A DNA stretch of 64,000 bases from Paracoccus sp. DMF-8 (lineage in GTDB: Bacteria > Pseudomonadota > Alphaproteobacteria > Rhodobacterales > Rhodobacteraceae): the NCBI RefSeq assembly GCF_029309835.1, contig NZ_JARJHL010000010.1:434001-498000 (forward strand), read 5' to 3'. Position 1 is the first letter of the stretch, and each line of letters begins with the position of its first letter. Of the stretch, positions 34,095 through 44,081 are shown piece after piece. The notes beneath the pieces are model-generated. The model ran no database searches, had not been told where the DNA came from, and worked only from the letters and a program-made list of their open reading frames with translations. A program made the translations under genes and the position numbers.

Positions 34095-35027
34095 ATGTCG
34101 CCAACACCCTCGCCAAATCCGCGCCGCAGGAACTCGGGAACGAGGGATGTTTTCGCAGAGCGTTTCGCGCGGTATCGTCAGCGCCTGTCCCCATCGTTCA
34201 GAAGGGTTGCGGAATTCATCGACGCCAATCGCGTCGATGTCCTGACCTTTTCGGCGATTGAACTGGGGCGGGCCGCCGGGACGTCGGATGCGACCGTGAT
34301 CCGGGCGGTTCAGGCCCTGGGTTTTCATGGCCTGCATGATCTGAGGGCCGAACTGTCCGCCTGCCTGACCGGGCGGGACACGCCCGCCGACAATCTGACC
34401 CGGACATGGGCAGAACTGGGCGAAAACGCCGAGGCGGCGATGGATGAGGTGATCGCATCCCTTGCCGATGCGCAGGCGGCACTGGATGCCGGCGGCGCGA
34501 TGCGCGATGCGATGATGGACGCGCTCAGGGTGCTGCATCTCGCGGACCGGATCGCCGTTTTCGGCGTTGGTCCGACCGCGCATGTCGCGGCGCATTTCGC
34601 CGCAAGATTGCGTCGCAAGGGGCGCAGCAGCCTGGTGCTGGATCAGATGGGGGCGGGGCTTGCGGATCAGTTGCTGGACCTGTCGGCAGGTGACGCGGTC
34701 GTGATGCTGTCCTTCGGCAGATCCTATCGCGAAGCCGAAGCAACCATCTTCGAGGCGCGCCGGCAGAACCTCCCCATCGTTCTGGTGACGGACCTGCCCG
34801 AAGAAAAGACCGCGCGGGCATCGACCGTTGTGCTTGAGATACCCCGAGGGCGAAGCGGGCGCGTCGCATCGCATGTTCCCACGCTGGCCTGCCTTGAAAT
34901 GCTGTTGCTGGGCCCGGCGACAACCGGCCGCGAAATTTCAATTCACGCCCTGGAAGAACTCGAACGCCTTCGCGAATTGACCCGGCCCGGCCGACGCGCG
35001 ATTTCCGACCCGCGCGCCGATATCTGA
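34095..35027 (+). CDS. MurR/RpiR-family transcriptional regulator
   Basis: A 310-aa regulator. It has an N-terminal HTH_6 domain (about 20-95: LSPSFRRVAEFIDANRVDVL, ELGRAAGTSDATVIRAVQAL) and a SIS sugar-phosphate-binding domain (about 145-270: ADRIAVFGVGPTAHVAAHFA, DAVVMLSFGRSYREAEATIF). RpiR proteins usually answer to phosphosugars. Its place between fetAB and an iron-type receptor is unusual, so the effector cannot be inferred. Divergent from fetA across the palindrome at 34051. Confidence 0.8.
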   Translation: MSPTPSPNPRRRNSGTRDVFAERFARYRQRLSPSFRRVAEFIDANRVDVLTFSAIELGRAAGTSDATVIRAVQALGFHGLHDLRAELSACLTGRDTPADNLTRTWAELGENAEAAMDEVIASLADAQAALDAGGAMRDAMMDALRVLHLADRIAVFGVGPTAHVAAHFAARLRRKGRSSLVLDQMGAGLADQLLDLSAGDAVVMLSFGRSYREAEATIFEARRQNLPIVLVTDLPEEKTARASTVVLEIPRGRSGRVASHVPTLACLEMLLLGPATTGREISIHALEELERLRELTRPGRRAISDPRADI

Positions 35028-35245
35028 CCGTTTTCTGGGTGGGGTCCGGCCCTTTCCCGCTGTTTTCAGCGCGGGCAGGGCGCGTCCGGCAGCAGGTGCC
35101 GATCCTGTTGCCGCAAATGCCCTGTGGCAAATTCAACACAGACACATTTCGTCACAAAAAACCGATGTCAGCCGCCGCGAAAGATTCGTAATCCGATGGC
35201 CGCCAGCCATCAGCAAGCCCGAACACACGACTTTTGGAGTCATAT

Positions 35246-37243
35246 ATGAAACTCACCGCGATTCTATCGCTGGGGGGATGCTCGGCGCTTGCGATGGCGG
35301 CATCTCTTCAGGCTCAAGAGACTTACACCGGCACCGAAGGGGTCATTGTGCTGGACACGATCACCCTGATCGCCGGAGGCGAGGAAAACGTCGAGGCGAC
35401 CGGCGGCGTTTCGGTTTCCGCCGAGGATATCGAGGCCATGGCGCCCGCCGATGTCTCCGAGCTTTTCGCCCGCGATTCCGCGATCACCGTTTCGGGCGGG
35501 GCGGGCCCGTCCAAGCGTATCCACGTCTTTGGCATGGAACAGTCGAACCTTGCCGTGACCGTGGACGGGGTGCCGCAGGGCGTGACAAGCTGGCACCATA
35601 CCGGCTCGAACGTGATCGACCCGGCTTTTCTGAAATCGGTCGAGGTCGAGGCGGGCGCCGCCGCCGCCGATTCCGGTTTCGGCGCGGCCGCCGGTGCGGT
35701 GCGTTATGAAACTGTCGGCGCCAAGGATCTGCTGGCCGATGGTCAGAGCATGGGCGGCCGGGTCGGCCTGTCCTATGGCAGCAACGGGCGCGGCTTTTCC
35801 GGGTCTCTGGCCGGTTACGGGGTCTATGGCGGCTTTGACTGGTTCATGATGGTCCATGCCGCCAATGGCGACAATTACGAGGCCGCGAACGGTCGCGAGA
35901 TGCCGGGCACCGAACCCGCGACGCAAGGCCTGCTGACCAAGCTGGGCTATGAATTCGAGGATCACCGCCTTGAACTGGCCTATGAATACAGCAAGGATGA
36001 TGCCGACCGTGTCATCAAGATGAACATGGACCTGAACGCGGATGACAGCGTCTATCCGCTGAAGGTGACGCGCAACACCTTGTCGCTGAAATACAGTTCG
36101 ACCGCGCCGACCGATGCCTGGGACCCCGAGGCGATGTTCTATGTCAGCCGCAACGAATACTGGCGCAACGATTACGCCGAGGACCGGACCAACGGCGACA
36201 TGGATCTGGAATCCCAGACCATCGGCGGCAAGCTGCAAAACACCTATACCCTGGGTCAGGGCAAGATTACCGCCGGGGTGGACTGGGCCTATAACGATTA
36301 TGACATCGACAATTACGGTGACACGGATCGCCGTTACTGGTCGATGGAAACGATGCAGGTCGGCGCCTTCGTTCAGGGCCGCTTTGAATTCGACAACGGC
36401 ATCGACCTGTCGACCGGCATGCGTCTGGATCATCACCGTTTCACCGACTGGAACGGGGATCGCCACAGCGACACCGGCGCCAGCGTGAACGGCACGGTTG
36501 CCTATGAATTCGCCGAAGGTTTCGAGGTCTTTGCCGGCGGTTCGCGCACCTGGCTGGGCTATAATTTCGGCGAATACGGGCTGTTGCACGCCCGCACCTC
36601 GGATTTTGCCGTGGCGGACGGTTTCGAGGCGGCGGAAGCGACCAATATCAAGCTGGGCCTGAACGCCAATCAGGGCAACTGGACCGGAAACCTTACCTTC
36701 TTTGACACGAGGCTGAAGGATCTGGGGGAATACGACACCTCCAGCGAGGTTTACGCTTTGGTCAATGCCGATGAATACCGCAGCAAAGGCTTTACCCTGC
36801 AGGGCAGCTACAGCTGGGGCAGCGGCCGCGTCGGCGCCAGCTTTACCAAGGCGGATGTGACCCAGAACGGCGAGGACAAGATCCCCGATGGCGGCACCGT
36901 CATGCCGGTCGGCAAGCTGGCCACGCTGTTCATCGACCAGGAAATTCCGCAATACGGCCTGAAGGTCGGCGGCACCATCGAATGGGCCGGCAAGCTTGCG
37001 GGCGACTACCTGACCGATAACGGTTTCGAGGATCATTCGTCCTATACGGTCGTGAATGTCTATGGCGAATGGCAGCCGCAGAACCACGAAAATGTCGTCA
37101 TCCGCCTGGGCGTGGATAACCTGTTCGATGAAACCTATTACGAGCGTTCCAGCTATGTGCAGCGCGTCGCCGGCAGCCGGATCATCGATCCGCTTTACGC
37201 CCCCGGCCGGACGGTGACGCTTGGCGCGAAAATGTCCTTCTGA
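35246..37243 (+). CDS. TonB-dependent outer-membrane receptor
   Basis: A 665-aa receptor. Signal peptide of about 24 residues (to SLQAQ), then a plug domain (AMAPADVSELFARDSAITVS, KRIHVFGMEQSNLAVTVDGV, FLKSVEVEAGAAAADSGFGA). The beta barrel ends in the Phe-terminal strand TVTLGAKMSF. Start ATG 35246 has GGAG upstream. The GTSWHHTGSNVIDP stretch resembles heme/siderophore receptors. There is no N-terminal STN signalling domain, although FecI/FecR-like genes follow. It probably imports iron complexes or heme. Confidence 0.8.
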   Translation: MKLTAILSLGGCSALAMAASLQAQETYTGTEGVIVLDTITLIAGGEENVEATGGVSVSAEDIEAMAPADVSELFARDSAITVSGGAGPSKRIHVFGMEQSNLAVTVDGVPQGVTSWHHTGSNVIDPAFLKSVEVEAGAAAADSGFGAAAGAVRYETVGAKDLLADGQSMGGRVGLSYGSNGRGFSGSLAGYGVYGGFDWFMMVHAANGDNYEAANGREMPGTEPATQGLLTKLGYEFEDHRLELAYEYSKDDADRVIKMNMDLNADDSVYPLKVTRNTLSLKYSSTAPTDAWDPEAMFYVSRNEYWRNDYAEDRTNGDMDLESQTIGGKLQNTYTLGQGKITAGVDWAYNDYDIDNYGDTDRRYWSMETMQVGAFVQGRFEFDNGIDLSTGMRLDHHRFTDWNGDRHSDTGASVNGTVAYEFAEGFEVFAGGSRTWLGYNFGEYGLLHARTSDFAVADGFEAAEATNIKLGLNANQGNWTGNLTFFDTRLKDLGEYDTSSEVYALVNADEYRSKGFTLQGSYSWGSGRVGASFTKADVTQNGEDKIPDGGTVMPVGKLATLFIDQEIPQYGLKVGGTIEWAGKLAGDYLTDNGFEDHSSYTVVNVYGEWQPQNHENVVIRLGVDNLFDETYYERSSYVQRVAGSRIIDPLYAPGRTVTLGAKMSF

Positions 37244-37571
37244 CATCGCGCGTAACCTCGTGAACCAACGCGAAAGCTGCCACCGTTCAGGTGGCGGCAA
37301 ATATCCGTGACCCGGCTGGCGCAGGCGCGGGCCGGGTCCTTGACGAAAGGCGTCGCCGTCATCGCTTGCGCAGCGGCGCGGGTCGTCGCGGCAAACCGGC
37401 AGGGCGCCGGTTGCTGCCCCTTTGCCGGGCATGCGCGCGGGGCAGCTTGCCAGAAATGGCCACGGCCATACCTGTCCTTTCGCGCAGGTCGTCGCGGGGC
37501 CCCGGTTGCGTGCGGCCCGCACATGACGCATTCTGCGCGCGGCGCATTCATCGGGATACGGACATCGGCGT
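37244..37571. other. Intergenic region before the sigma factor
   Basis: 328 bases without a supported gene. A hairpin CTGCCACC-gttca-GGTGGCGG (about 37277-37297) just after the receptor gene could end its transcript, though no T run follows. The remainder should hold the fecI promoter; I see no clear Fur box. Confidence 0.4.
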
Positions 37572-38081
37572 GTGACCTGGGATATTCAGACATTGTTCCG
37601 CAGCCATGCAGCCCGCGTCACCCGGTCGCTGACCCGCCGTGGTGTGGCGATGGATGTGGCCGAGGATCTGACGCAGGATGTCTTTCTGCGCCTGCTGGAC
37701 ACCGACCGGCGCCTGCCCGATCCGCAGGGCGGACGCGATCCCTCGCCGCTGCTTTTGCGGATCGCGCGCAATCTGATGATCGACCAGTGGCGGCGCGAAA
37801 AGGTGTTGCCGCAGATCGCGATGCTGCCCCGCGACCTTGACCTGATCGCCGACCCGCAGCCCCTGACGGAACAGCGCATCCATGACCGCCAGCGGCTGGA
37901 ACTGACGGCGAAGGCCCTGGCCGATCTGCCCGAACGCACCCGCCGCGCCTTTGAACTGCACCGGATCGAGGGGCGCACCATCGCCGAGGTTTCGGCAGAG
38001 CTTGGCATATCGACCAGCCGGGGCTGGGCCCTGATCCATGACGCATACCGCCGTATCCGCCACACCCTGCACGAGGGCTGA
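37572..38081 (+). CDS. ECF sigma factor, FecI-like
   Basis: A 169-aa RNA polymerase sigma factor of the extracytoplasmic-function class. Region 2 is VAEDLTQDVFLRLLDTDRRL with RIARNLMIDQWRREK. Region 4 is ALADLPERTRRAFELHRIEG with ISTSRGWALIHDAYRRI. The pattern LTQDVFLRL and RNLMIDQWRR is that of FecI-type iron-transport sigma factors. Three bases separate it from the FecR-like gene. It probably activates the receptor gene upstream or another iron locus. Confidence 0.85.
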   Translation: MTWDIQTLFRSHAARVTRSLTRRGVAMDVAEDLTQDVFLRLLDTDRRLPDPQGGRDPSPLLLRIARNLMIDQWRREKVLPQIAMLPRDLDLIADPQPLTEQRIHDRQRLELTAKALADLPERTRRAFELHRIEGRTIAEVSAELGISTSRGWALIHDAYRRIRHTLHEG

Positions 38082-38084
38082 GCC

Positions 38085-39026
38085 ATGGCCACGCCCCCCG
38101 ATGACAGCCTGTTCGAAGAGGCTGTGACACATGCCGTCCGGCTGCAGGCCAACCCCGACAGCCCCGCCGCCCTGCAGGCGCTGGCCGCATGGCGCGCCCG
38201 CAGCCCCGCCCATGACAGCGCATGGTCGGAAATCGCCGAGATCCACGGCATGACCGGCGCCCTGCTGGCCCCTGTGCCGCCGGATCGCGGCACCAGCCGC
38301 CGCAAGGTGCTGGGGGTGGGGGCAGGGCTGGGGGTGCTGGGCCTTGGTCTGGCGGGCGGGGCCGGGCTGCTTGCGCCGGGCATGGTCCTGACCGCGCGGG
38401 CGGATCATGTCACCGCGACCGCGGAACTGCGCGATATCGCGCTGCCCGACGGCAGCCGGATCAGCCTTGGCCCCGACAGTGCGATTGCGCTGGATTTTGC
38501 CGCGCAACGGCGGGGCGTGACGCTGCTTTCGGGCATGATCTGGTGCCGCATCGCCCCGGGCGCGGGTGATTTCCGGCTGAGTTGCGGGGATATGCGGATC
38601 GACAGCCATGCCGCCGAACTGGCCCTGTCGCGGGAAGGTGGCGTGATTTCCGTGGCGCTGGACCGGGGCGCGGCGACAATCGGCGGCCATGCCGGTCAGG
38701 AGGTCACGCTGACGGCGGGCGACTGGCTGGAACTGGATCGGGGCGGGCGCATCATCCGCAGGGTCGGCCTGACCCCGGCCGACGCCTCGGCCTGGCGCGA
38801 GGGGATCGTCACGGTCGATGCCGAACCGCTGTCCATGGTGGTTGCCCGCATTGCGCGCTGGATGCCCGGCCGCGTGGTGATCGCCGATCCGGGGCTGGGG
38901 GACAGGCTGGTCAGCGGGGTCTTTGACATGGCGCGCCCCGATGACGCCCTGCTGGCCGCCGTCAGCCCGCATGGCGCGAAACTGCGCCGCGTCTCGAACT
39001 GGGTGACGGTCGTCACCGCGCTTTGA
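38085..39026 (+). CDS. FecR-like anti-sigma/sensor protein
   Basis: A 313-aa inner-membrane protein. Its N-terminal cytoplasmic domain has the DUF4880-type pattern (ALQALAAWRARSPAHDSAWS). One transmembrane helix lies at about 77-102 (VLGVGAGLGVLGLGLAGGAG). The periplasmic FecR domain follows (LRDIALPDGSRISLGPDSAI, FRLSCGDMRIDSHAAELALS) with a secretin/TonB-like short tail. It should hold FecI inactive until a receptor signals. The nearby receptor lacks the usual signalling domain, so the partner is uncertain. Confidence 0.85.
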   Translation: MATPPDDSLFEEAVTHAVRLQANPDSPAALQALAAWRARSPAHDSAWSEIAEIHGMTGALLAPVPPDRGTSRRKVLGVGAGLGVLGLGLAGGAGLLAPGMVLTARADHVTATAELRDIALPDGSRISLGPDSAIALDFAAQRRGVTLLSGMIWCRIAPGAGDFRLSCGDMRIDSHAAELALSREGGVISVALDRGAATIGGHAGQEVTLTAGDWLELDRGGRIIRRVGLTPADASAWREGIVTVDAEPLSMVVARIARWMPGRVVIADPGLGDRLVSGVFDMARPDDALLAAVSPHGAKLRRVSNWVTVVTAL

Positions 39027-39103
39027 GGGCGCGGGAAAATAAATTTTCCGATGGGGGTGAAAATTCCCGCGCGCCATTCGTAAAGGTTGTTGAGGCAGCC
39101 ATT

Positions 39104-40158
39104 GGGCGTTGTTGCAGAACTCTCTTCCCTGAGGGGTTCCCATCGTGAATCCAGTGGGCTACGCCCCTGGGATGAGTAATCCTGAGCGCAGCCGCTACCG
39201 CAGGACGAACTGGACATCCTGCAAGGATGCCTTGAGGCGTCGGGGGTCGTTGCTGATCTGGCTGGACAAGGACATGGTGTGGCTGGCGCCCAGGGCTGGT
39301 CGTAATGGTCGGCCGCCGGTGTTCTCCGATGCCGCGATCCAGTTCTGCCTGATGGTGAAGGTCCTGTTCGGGCTTCCGCTTCGGCAAACAACCGGGATGG
39401 TGGCGAGCATCCTGTCGATGGCCGGGCTCGACTGGCCGGTTCCGGATTTTTCGACCCTGAGCTGCAGGCAGAGGAGCATCGAAGTGCAGATATCGAGCCG
39501 CCGTGCACCGGGGCCGCTGAACCTGCTGGTGGACAGCACGGGGATCAGGTTCCCCGGCGACGGGGAATGGCTGGCGCGCAAGCATGGCACCCGCCGCCGA
39601 CGCCAGTATCGCAAGGTCCATCTGGCGATGGCCCCTGTCACCGGTGACATCCGGGCGGTGGAATTCACCTCCAGCGACAAGGGCGATAGCCCCATTCTGC
39701 CTCACCTGCTCGACCAGATCCCACCTGATGAGCAGATTGGCACCGTGACCGGGGACGGCGCCTTCGACACAAGACGCTGCCACACTGCGATCCTCGAACG
39801 CGGTGGCACGGCGGTCATACCCATACGCAAGAACGGACGACGATGGCGGCAGGACTGCCCTGCCGCCGCTGTCCGCAACGAGATCCTCCGGGCAACCCAA
39901 CGCCCGGGCAGGACCATATGGAGGCGCTGGTCGGGTATCACGCCCGAAGCAGGATCGAAGCCAGGATGCGGTGTCTCAAGGCATTCGGTGAACGCATCGC
40001 ATCCAGAGACCCGGACCGCCAAACCGCCGAGATCCATATCCGCGTCGCTCTGATGAACCGATCCAATGCCCTCGGCTCCGCCGAGATCGAACGCGTGGCA
40101 TGAAACAAACGGGGAAAGGGGCACCGGCGCCAACACCCTGACTGCTGCAACAACGCCC
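39104..40158 (+). mobile_element. IS5-family insertion sequence (about 1055 bp)
   Basis: Terminal inverted repeats GGGCGTTGTTGCAG (39104-39117) and its exact complement at 40145-40158 flank a transposase gene. The element is bordered by ATT on both sides (39101-39103 and 40159-40161), a likely 3-bp target duplication. It sits just after the fecR stop. A truncated relative with a similar end lies at 50123-50585. Confidence 0.8.
39172..40103 (+). pseudogene. IS5-family transposase, frameshifted
   Basis: DDE transposase of about 310 aa when repaired. The first part is RRTNWTSCKDALRRRGSLLI, LLVDSTGIRF (first Asp) and VTGDGAFDTR (second Asp). The C-terminal part is YHARSRIEARMRCLKAFGER with the catalytic Glu. 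The frame breaks at GGG 39933-39935: one extra G restores WSGYHARSRIEARM, exactly as read in the relative at 50.4 kb. As written the product would be inactive. Confidence 0.8.
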
Positions 40159-40678
40159 ATTCAAAAGAAAATCAATGATATGTAAAGGGAATTGCAGCGG
40201 ATTGCATGAAAATCGTACATCTCGGTTCAGAGATCTCAGTCGCGGGAGAGATGTGCTGAGTTCTATTGCGAACTCCATGCGTATGGATCACTGATCGCGG
40301 GCCTGTATATATCAGGACCTGCCGGATATATAGGGCGCGGATATGACGTTGGCGCCCAGGACCCCGACCGCCGTAGTTCGCGGATGGCGCGGGTTGAGCG
40401 CCCGATGATCGGCCTCGACCGGTGACTGCGCCCGGCACAGGTGGTCGCGGCCCTCATATGCGCGGCAAGCCAGCCATCCGCCTGTTGTCCCGCTCCGGCC
40501 ACCCCACGGATCAGCCGCCCGCCGTAGGCCTTGCCGGATGCAACAGGTTCCGGATCGCCCGCACCGCCATGACGATCAGTGCCTGTATCGGACAGTTGCG
40601 TCCTCCATACCCGCAGGATGCTGGTCTGGGCAGGGCGCCCGTGGCACAGATCGTCATCGAATGCAGGCCTTTGGGGTA
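40159..40678. other. 520-base gap without a supported gene
   Basis: No good start-plus-ribosome-binding-site combination. Frames that cross it are antisense or run-on extensions of the ROK gene. The left 200 bases are AT-richer than the surroundings. Confidence 0.5.
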
Positions 40679-41788
40679 TCAGCCCAGCTTGCCGTCGGGC
40701 TGGAAGAAATGCGACAGGGGCAGGGCGGCCGCGCCAAGCATCCGCGCGCTGCGGCCCAGGCTGCCCTCGACGATGCGCGGGCGGTCTATCCCGGCGGCGG
40801 GCATCTCGGTCAGCGCGTGCTGCGTGGCCTCGGTCAGGCGCAGGCGCGTGGCGGCGGGCACGGCGCCGTCCAGCACCACCAGCGACAGGTCCAGAAGCGC
40901 CGTCGCGGACATCGCGGCGAAGGCCAGCGCGCGCCCGGCCTCTGCCACCCATTCCGCCTCGATGGCCTGCGGGACGTTCCAACCGGCATCGTCGGGGGGC
41001 AGGGCATGGCCCAGCCGTGTTTCCAGCGTCGCGACCGAAGCAAGCTCCAGCAACTGCCGCCCGTCGGGCATCGGCAGCGACCCGAGTGCGCCGGCGTTGC
41101 GCCGCGGACCCAACCGCAGCCGCCCGTCCAGAACGACGCCGCCGCCCGCGAAATGCGCGATATACAGATGCAGGAAATCCGCTGGCAGCGGGGTGCGGCC
41201 AAAGACCAGTTCCGCCGCGCAGGCGGTCGAGGCGTCGTTTTCCAGAAAGACCGGAAAGGGCAGGTCGCGCGCCAGTTCCGCCCGCAGGTCGCGGCCGCGC
41301 CAGGGCGCCATTTCGTCGCCCCAATCCCACAGCCGGAACGGCGCGGCGATGCCCAGCCCGGTGATGCGCCCCTGCGATTCGGCGGGCAGGCTGGCGGTCA
41401 GGGTGCCGATGCCCTGCCGCGCGAAGCTGATGACCCGGTCGGGGTGGGCAAAGGGGCAGACCTCCTGCCGGTGCATCCGCACCGCGCCGGTGAAATCGAC
41501 CAGCGCCAGTTCGATCAGGCGCCGCCCCAGCTTTAGCCCCAGAAACCACGCCCCGTCCGGCGCCAGCGCCAGCGGGGTCGATGGCTGGCCGACCTTGCCG
41601 CGCACCACCTTGCCCGGATCCAGAAAACCGTCGGAAATCAGTTTTCTGGTCAGGTTGGTGATGGCCCGGGCCGACAGTCCCGTGCGCTGTGCCAGTGCCG
41701 TCCGCGCCAGCGGACCATGCCGCCGGATCAGCGACAGGATCAGCCGTTCGTTCCGGCTGAGATCGCGTGCCGGGCTGTCATTCGCCAT
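40679..41788 (-). CDS. ROK-family transcriptional regulator (FrcR-like)
   Basis: A 369-aa NagC/XylR-type protein. It has an N-terminal winged helix (RNERLILSLIRRHGPLARTA, GLSARAITNLTRKLISDGFL) and a ROK fold (LGLKLGRRLIELALVDFTGA, GLGIAAPFRLWDWGDE, FLENDASTACAAELVFGR, LYIAHFAGGGVVLDG). The CXCGXXGC zinc motif of sugar kinases is missing, as usual in regulators. ATG 41788 follows a strong AAGGAGGG. It is divergent from the fructose-type ABC operon, and fits a sugar-responsive repressor of it. Confidence 0.8.
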   Translation of the reverse strand: MANDSPARDLSRNERLILSLIRRHGPLARTALAQRTGLSARAITNLTRKLISDGFLDPGKVVRGKVGQPSTPLALAPDGAWFLGLKLGRRLIELALVDFTGAVRMHRQEVCPFAHPDRVISFARQGIGTLTASLPAESQGRITGLGIAAPFRLWDWGDEMAPWRGRDLRAELARDLPFPVFLENDASTACAAELVFGRTPLPADFLHLYIAHFAGGGVVLDGRLRLGPRRNAGALGSLPMPDGRQLLELASVATLETRLGHALPPDDAGWNVPQAIEAEWVAEAGRALAFAAMSATALLDLSLVVLDGAVPAATRLRLTEATQHALTEMPAAGIDRPRIVEGSLGRSARMLGAAALPLSHFFQPDGKLG

Positions 41789-41812
41789 GTGGTGGCCCTC
41801 CTTCCGCATATT

Positions 41813-41837
41813 AATCAACATGATTGATTTATTGACA
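41813..41837. promoter_or_regulatory. Palindrome and -35 element in the ROK/frcB gap
   Basis: AATCA-ACA-TGATT (41813-41825) and the nested TCAA-N5-TTGA form an AT-rich palindrome, followed by TTGACA at 41832-41837 oriented toward frcB. The overlap suggests repression by the ROK protein. I see no strong -10. Confidence 0.45.
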
Positions 41838-41911
41838 AGCGTCTTTTCATCGGGCTTTCTGTGGATCGAAGCGGACGAGGGGATCCGCAGATCTGGGAGG
41901 AGAATTCAGCC

Positions 41912-42940
41912 ATGACCATCAAGACCGTATTTCGCCTGTCGCTGGCCGCTTCCGCACTGGCTCTGGCTGCCGGTGCGGCACAGGCGCAGGCGCCGGTCAA
42001 GGCCTGCCTGATCACCAAGACCGACATCAACCCCTTCTTCGTCAAGATGAAGGAAGGCGCAACGGCCAAGGCGCAGGAGCTGGGGATCGAGCTGATGACC
42101 TTCGCCGGCAAGATCGACGGCGATCACGAAACCCAGCAACAGGCGGTGGAAAGCTGCATTGCGGCGAGGGCCAAGGGTATTCTGATCACCGCATCGGATA
42201 CCAAGGCGATCGTGGAATCCGTCACTCAGGCGCGTGATGCGGGCATTCTGGTCATCGCGCTGGACACCCCGCTGGAGCCGATCGACGCGGCGGATGCGAC
42301 CTTCGCGACCGACAACCGTGAGGCCGGGCGCCTGATCGAGGACTGGGCTGCGGGCAGGTTGGGCGATGCGGCGGCGGATGCGAAGATCGCCATGCTGGAC
42401 CTGTCGGCGGCGGGCGCGACGGTCGATGTGCTGCGCGATCAGGGCTTTCTGGAAGGCTTTGGCGTCGATGTGAAAGACGAAAACGTCATCGGCGATGAAG
42501 ACGACGCGCGCATCGTCGGCCACGAGATCACCTCGGGCAACGAAGAGGGTGGGCGTGGCGCGATGGAGGCGCTGATGCAGCGCGACCCCAATATCAACGT
42601 CGTCTATACGATCAATGAACCGGCCGCGGCGGGTGCCTATGAGGCCTTGAAATCATTTGGAAAGGAACAGGATGTGCTGATCGTTTCCGTCGATGGCGGC
42701 TGCCCCGGCGTCGAAAATGTCGCGGCGGGCATCATCGGCGCGACCTCGCAGCAATATCCGCTGCTGATGGCCTCGCACAGGATCGAGGCGATTGCGGCTT
42801 TCGCCAAGGACGGCACCAGGCCCGAAACCTCCGAGGGGCTGGATTTCGTCAATACTGGCGTCAATCTGGTGACGGGCGAAGCCGTGGACGGGGTGCCTTC
42901 GATCAGCGTCGAGGACGGCACCGCGCAGTGCTGGGGCTGA
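41912..42940 (+). CDS. frcB: Fructose-type ABC transporter substrate-binding protein
   Basis: A 342-aa periplasmic protein. The signal peptide is about 26 residues (cut after AAQAQ). The mature protein has the Peripla_BP_4 pattern: [80 protein letters not shown]. The sequence is close to FrcB of rhizobia and Paracoccus. GGAGGAG precedes the ATG at 41912. First gene of the frcBCA operon, divergent from the ROK regulator. It delivers fructose or a related sugar to the permease. Confidence 0.8.
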   Translation: MTIKTVFRLSLAASALALAAGAAQAQAPVKACLITKTDINPFFVKMKEGATAKAQELGIELMTFAGKIDGDHETQQQAVESCIAARAKGILITASDTKAIVESVTQARDAGILVIALDTPLEPIDAADATFATDNREAGRLIEDWAAGRLGDAAADAKIAMLDLSAAGATVDVLRDQGFLEGFGVDVKDENVIGDEDDARIVGHEITSGNEEGGRGAMEALMQRDPNINVVYTINEPAAAGAYEALKSFGKEQDVLIVSVDGGCPGVENVAAGIIGATSQQYPLLMASHRIEAIAAFAKDGTRPETSEGLDFVNTGVNLVTGEAVDGVPSISVEDGTAQCWG

Positions 42941-43025
42941 CGCGCCCCGGCCCGTTGCCCGCCTGACAGACCCGGCGCGGCGGCGGGGCACCCCGCCGCG
43001 CCGCCTTGCCCTCAGGAGTGTTTTG

Positions 43026-44081
43026 ATGTCCGACAGTCCCGACCCCGTGGTCGAACGCAACCCGGCCGACGAGGTGGCCCGGTTCGACCACCACGCCCAC
43101 GGCCCCGTGCAACGGCTGCAGCATTTCCTGCATCGCTATCCGACCATGGTCCCGGTCATCGTGCTGGTCCTGTCGCTGGTCGTCTTCGGGATGATCTCGC
43201 CCAATTTCTTTTCGGCCTTCAACCTGTCGCTGGTGATGCAGCAGGTCGCGGTGGTCGGCACGCTGGCCGCCGCGCAATCGCTGGTCATCCTGACCGCCGG
43301 GATCGACCTGTCGGTGGGGGCGGTGATGGTGATGATCTCGGTCATCATGGGCAAGCTGTCGGTCGATTTCGGCATTCCGGTCCCGATTGCGATCCTGATC
43401 GGGCTGGCCTGTGGTGGCATGACCGGCATGCTGAACGGGATTCTGGTGACGCGGCTGAAGCTGCCGCCCTTCATCACCACGCTTGGGACATGGAATATCT
43501 TCCTTGCGTTGAATTATTATCTGTCGGGGCGCGAAACCATCCGCAGCCAGACCCTGGACGCCGAGGCGCCGCTGCTGAAACTGTTCGGCGAACGCTTCAA
43601 CCTGTGGGGGGCGGTGCTGACCTGGGGCGTCGTGCTGATGCTGATCGTCTTTGCGGTGCTGTGGTATGCGCTGAACAAGACGGCCTGGGGGCGGCGCGTC
43701 TATGCGGTGGGCGACGACCCCGAGGCCGCGGCGCTGGCCGGCATCCAGACCAGACAGGTGCTGATGTCGGTCTATATCGTCGCGGGCGTGATCTGCGGGC
43801 TGGCCGCGTGGTCATCAATCGGGCGCGTGGGATCGGTCAGCCCGACCTCGTTCTTCGAGGCCAATCTGGAATCCATCACCGCCGTGGTGATCGGGGGGAT
43901 TTCGCTGTTCGGCGGGCGCGGCTCGATCCTCGGGCCGCTGATCGGGGCGCTGATCGTCGGCGTCTTCAATTCGGGGCTGCGGCTGGCCGGTGTGGACGTG
44001 CTGTGGCAGCTTTTCGCGACCGGCTGGCTGATCATCGTCGCCGTCGCCATCGACCAATGGATCAGGAAGATTTCGTCATGA
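43026..44081 (+). CDS. frcC: Fructose-type ABC transporter permease
   Basis: A 351-aa BPD_transp_2 (RbsC-type) permease with an N-terminal cytoplasmic stretch of about 40 residues and eight to ten helices. Family blocks are visible: LAAAQSLVILTAGIDLSVGA, ILVTRLKLPPFITTLGTWNI, RRVYAVGDDPEAAALAGIQT and ESITAVVIGGISLFGGRGSI. AGGAG lies eight bases before the ATG. Its stop overlaps the frcA start (ATGA). Confidence 0.85.
   Translation: MSDSPDPVVERNPADEVARFDHHAHGPVQRLQHFLHRYPTMVPVIVLVLSLVVFGMISPNFFSAFNLSLVMQQVAVVGTLAAAQSLVILTAGIDLSVGAVMVMISVIMGKLSVDFGIPVPIAILIGLACGGMTGMLNGILVTRLKLPPFITTLGTWNIFLALNYYLSGRETIRSQTLDAEAPLLKLFGERFNLWGAVLTWGVVLMLIVFAVLWYALNKTAWGRRVYAVGDDPEAAALAGIQTRQVLMSVYIVAGVICGLAAWSSIGRVGSVSPTSFFEANLESITAVVIGGISLFGGRGSILGPLIGALIVGVFNSGLRLAGVDVLWQLFATGWLIIVAVAIDQWIRKISS

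Noticed and set aside
35264..37531. 755-codon minus-strand frame
   Set aside because: Antisense shadow of the TonB receptor, which has signal peptide, plug and barrel features; the shadow has none.
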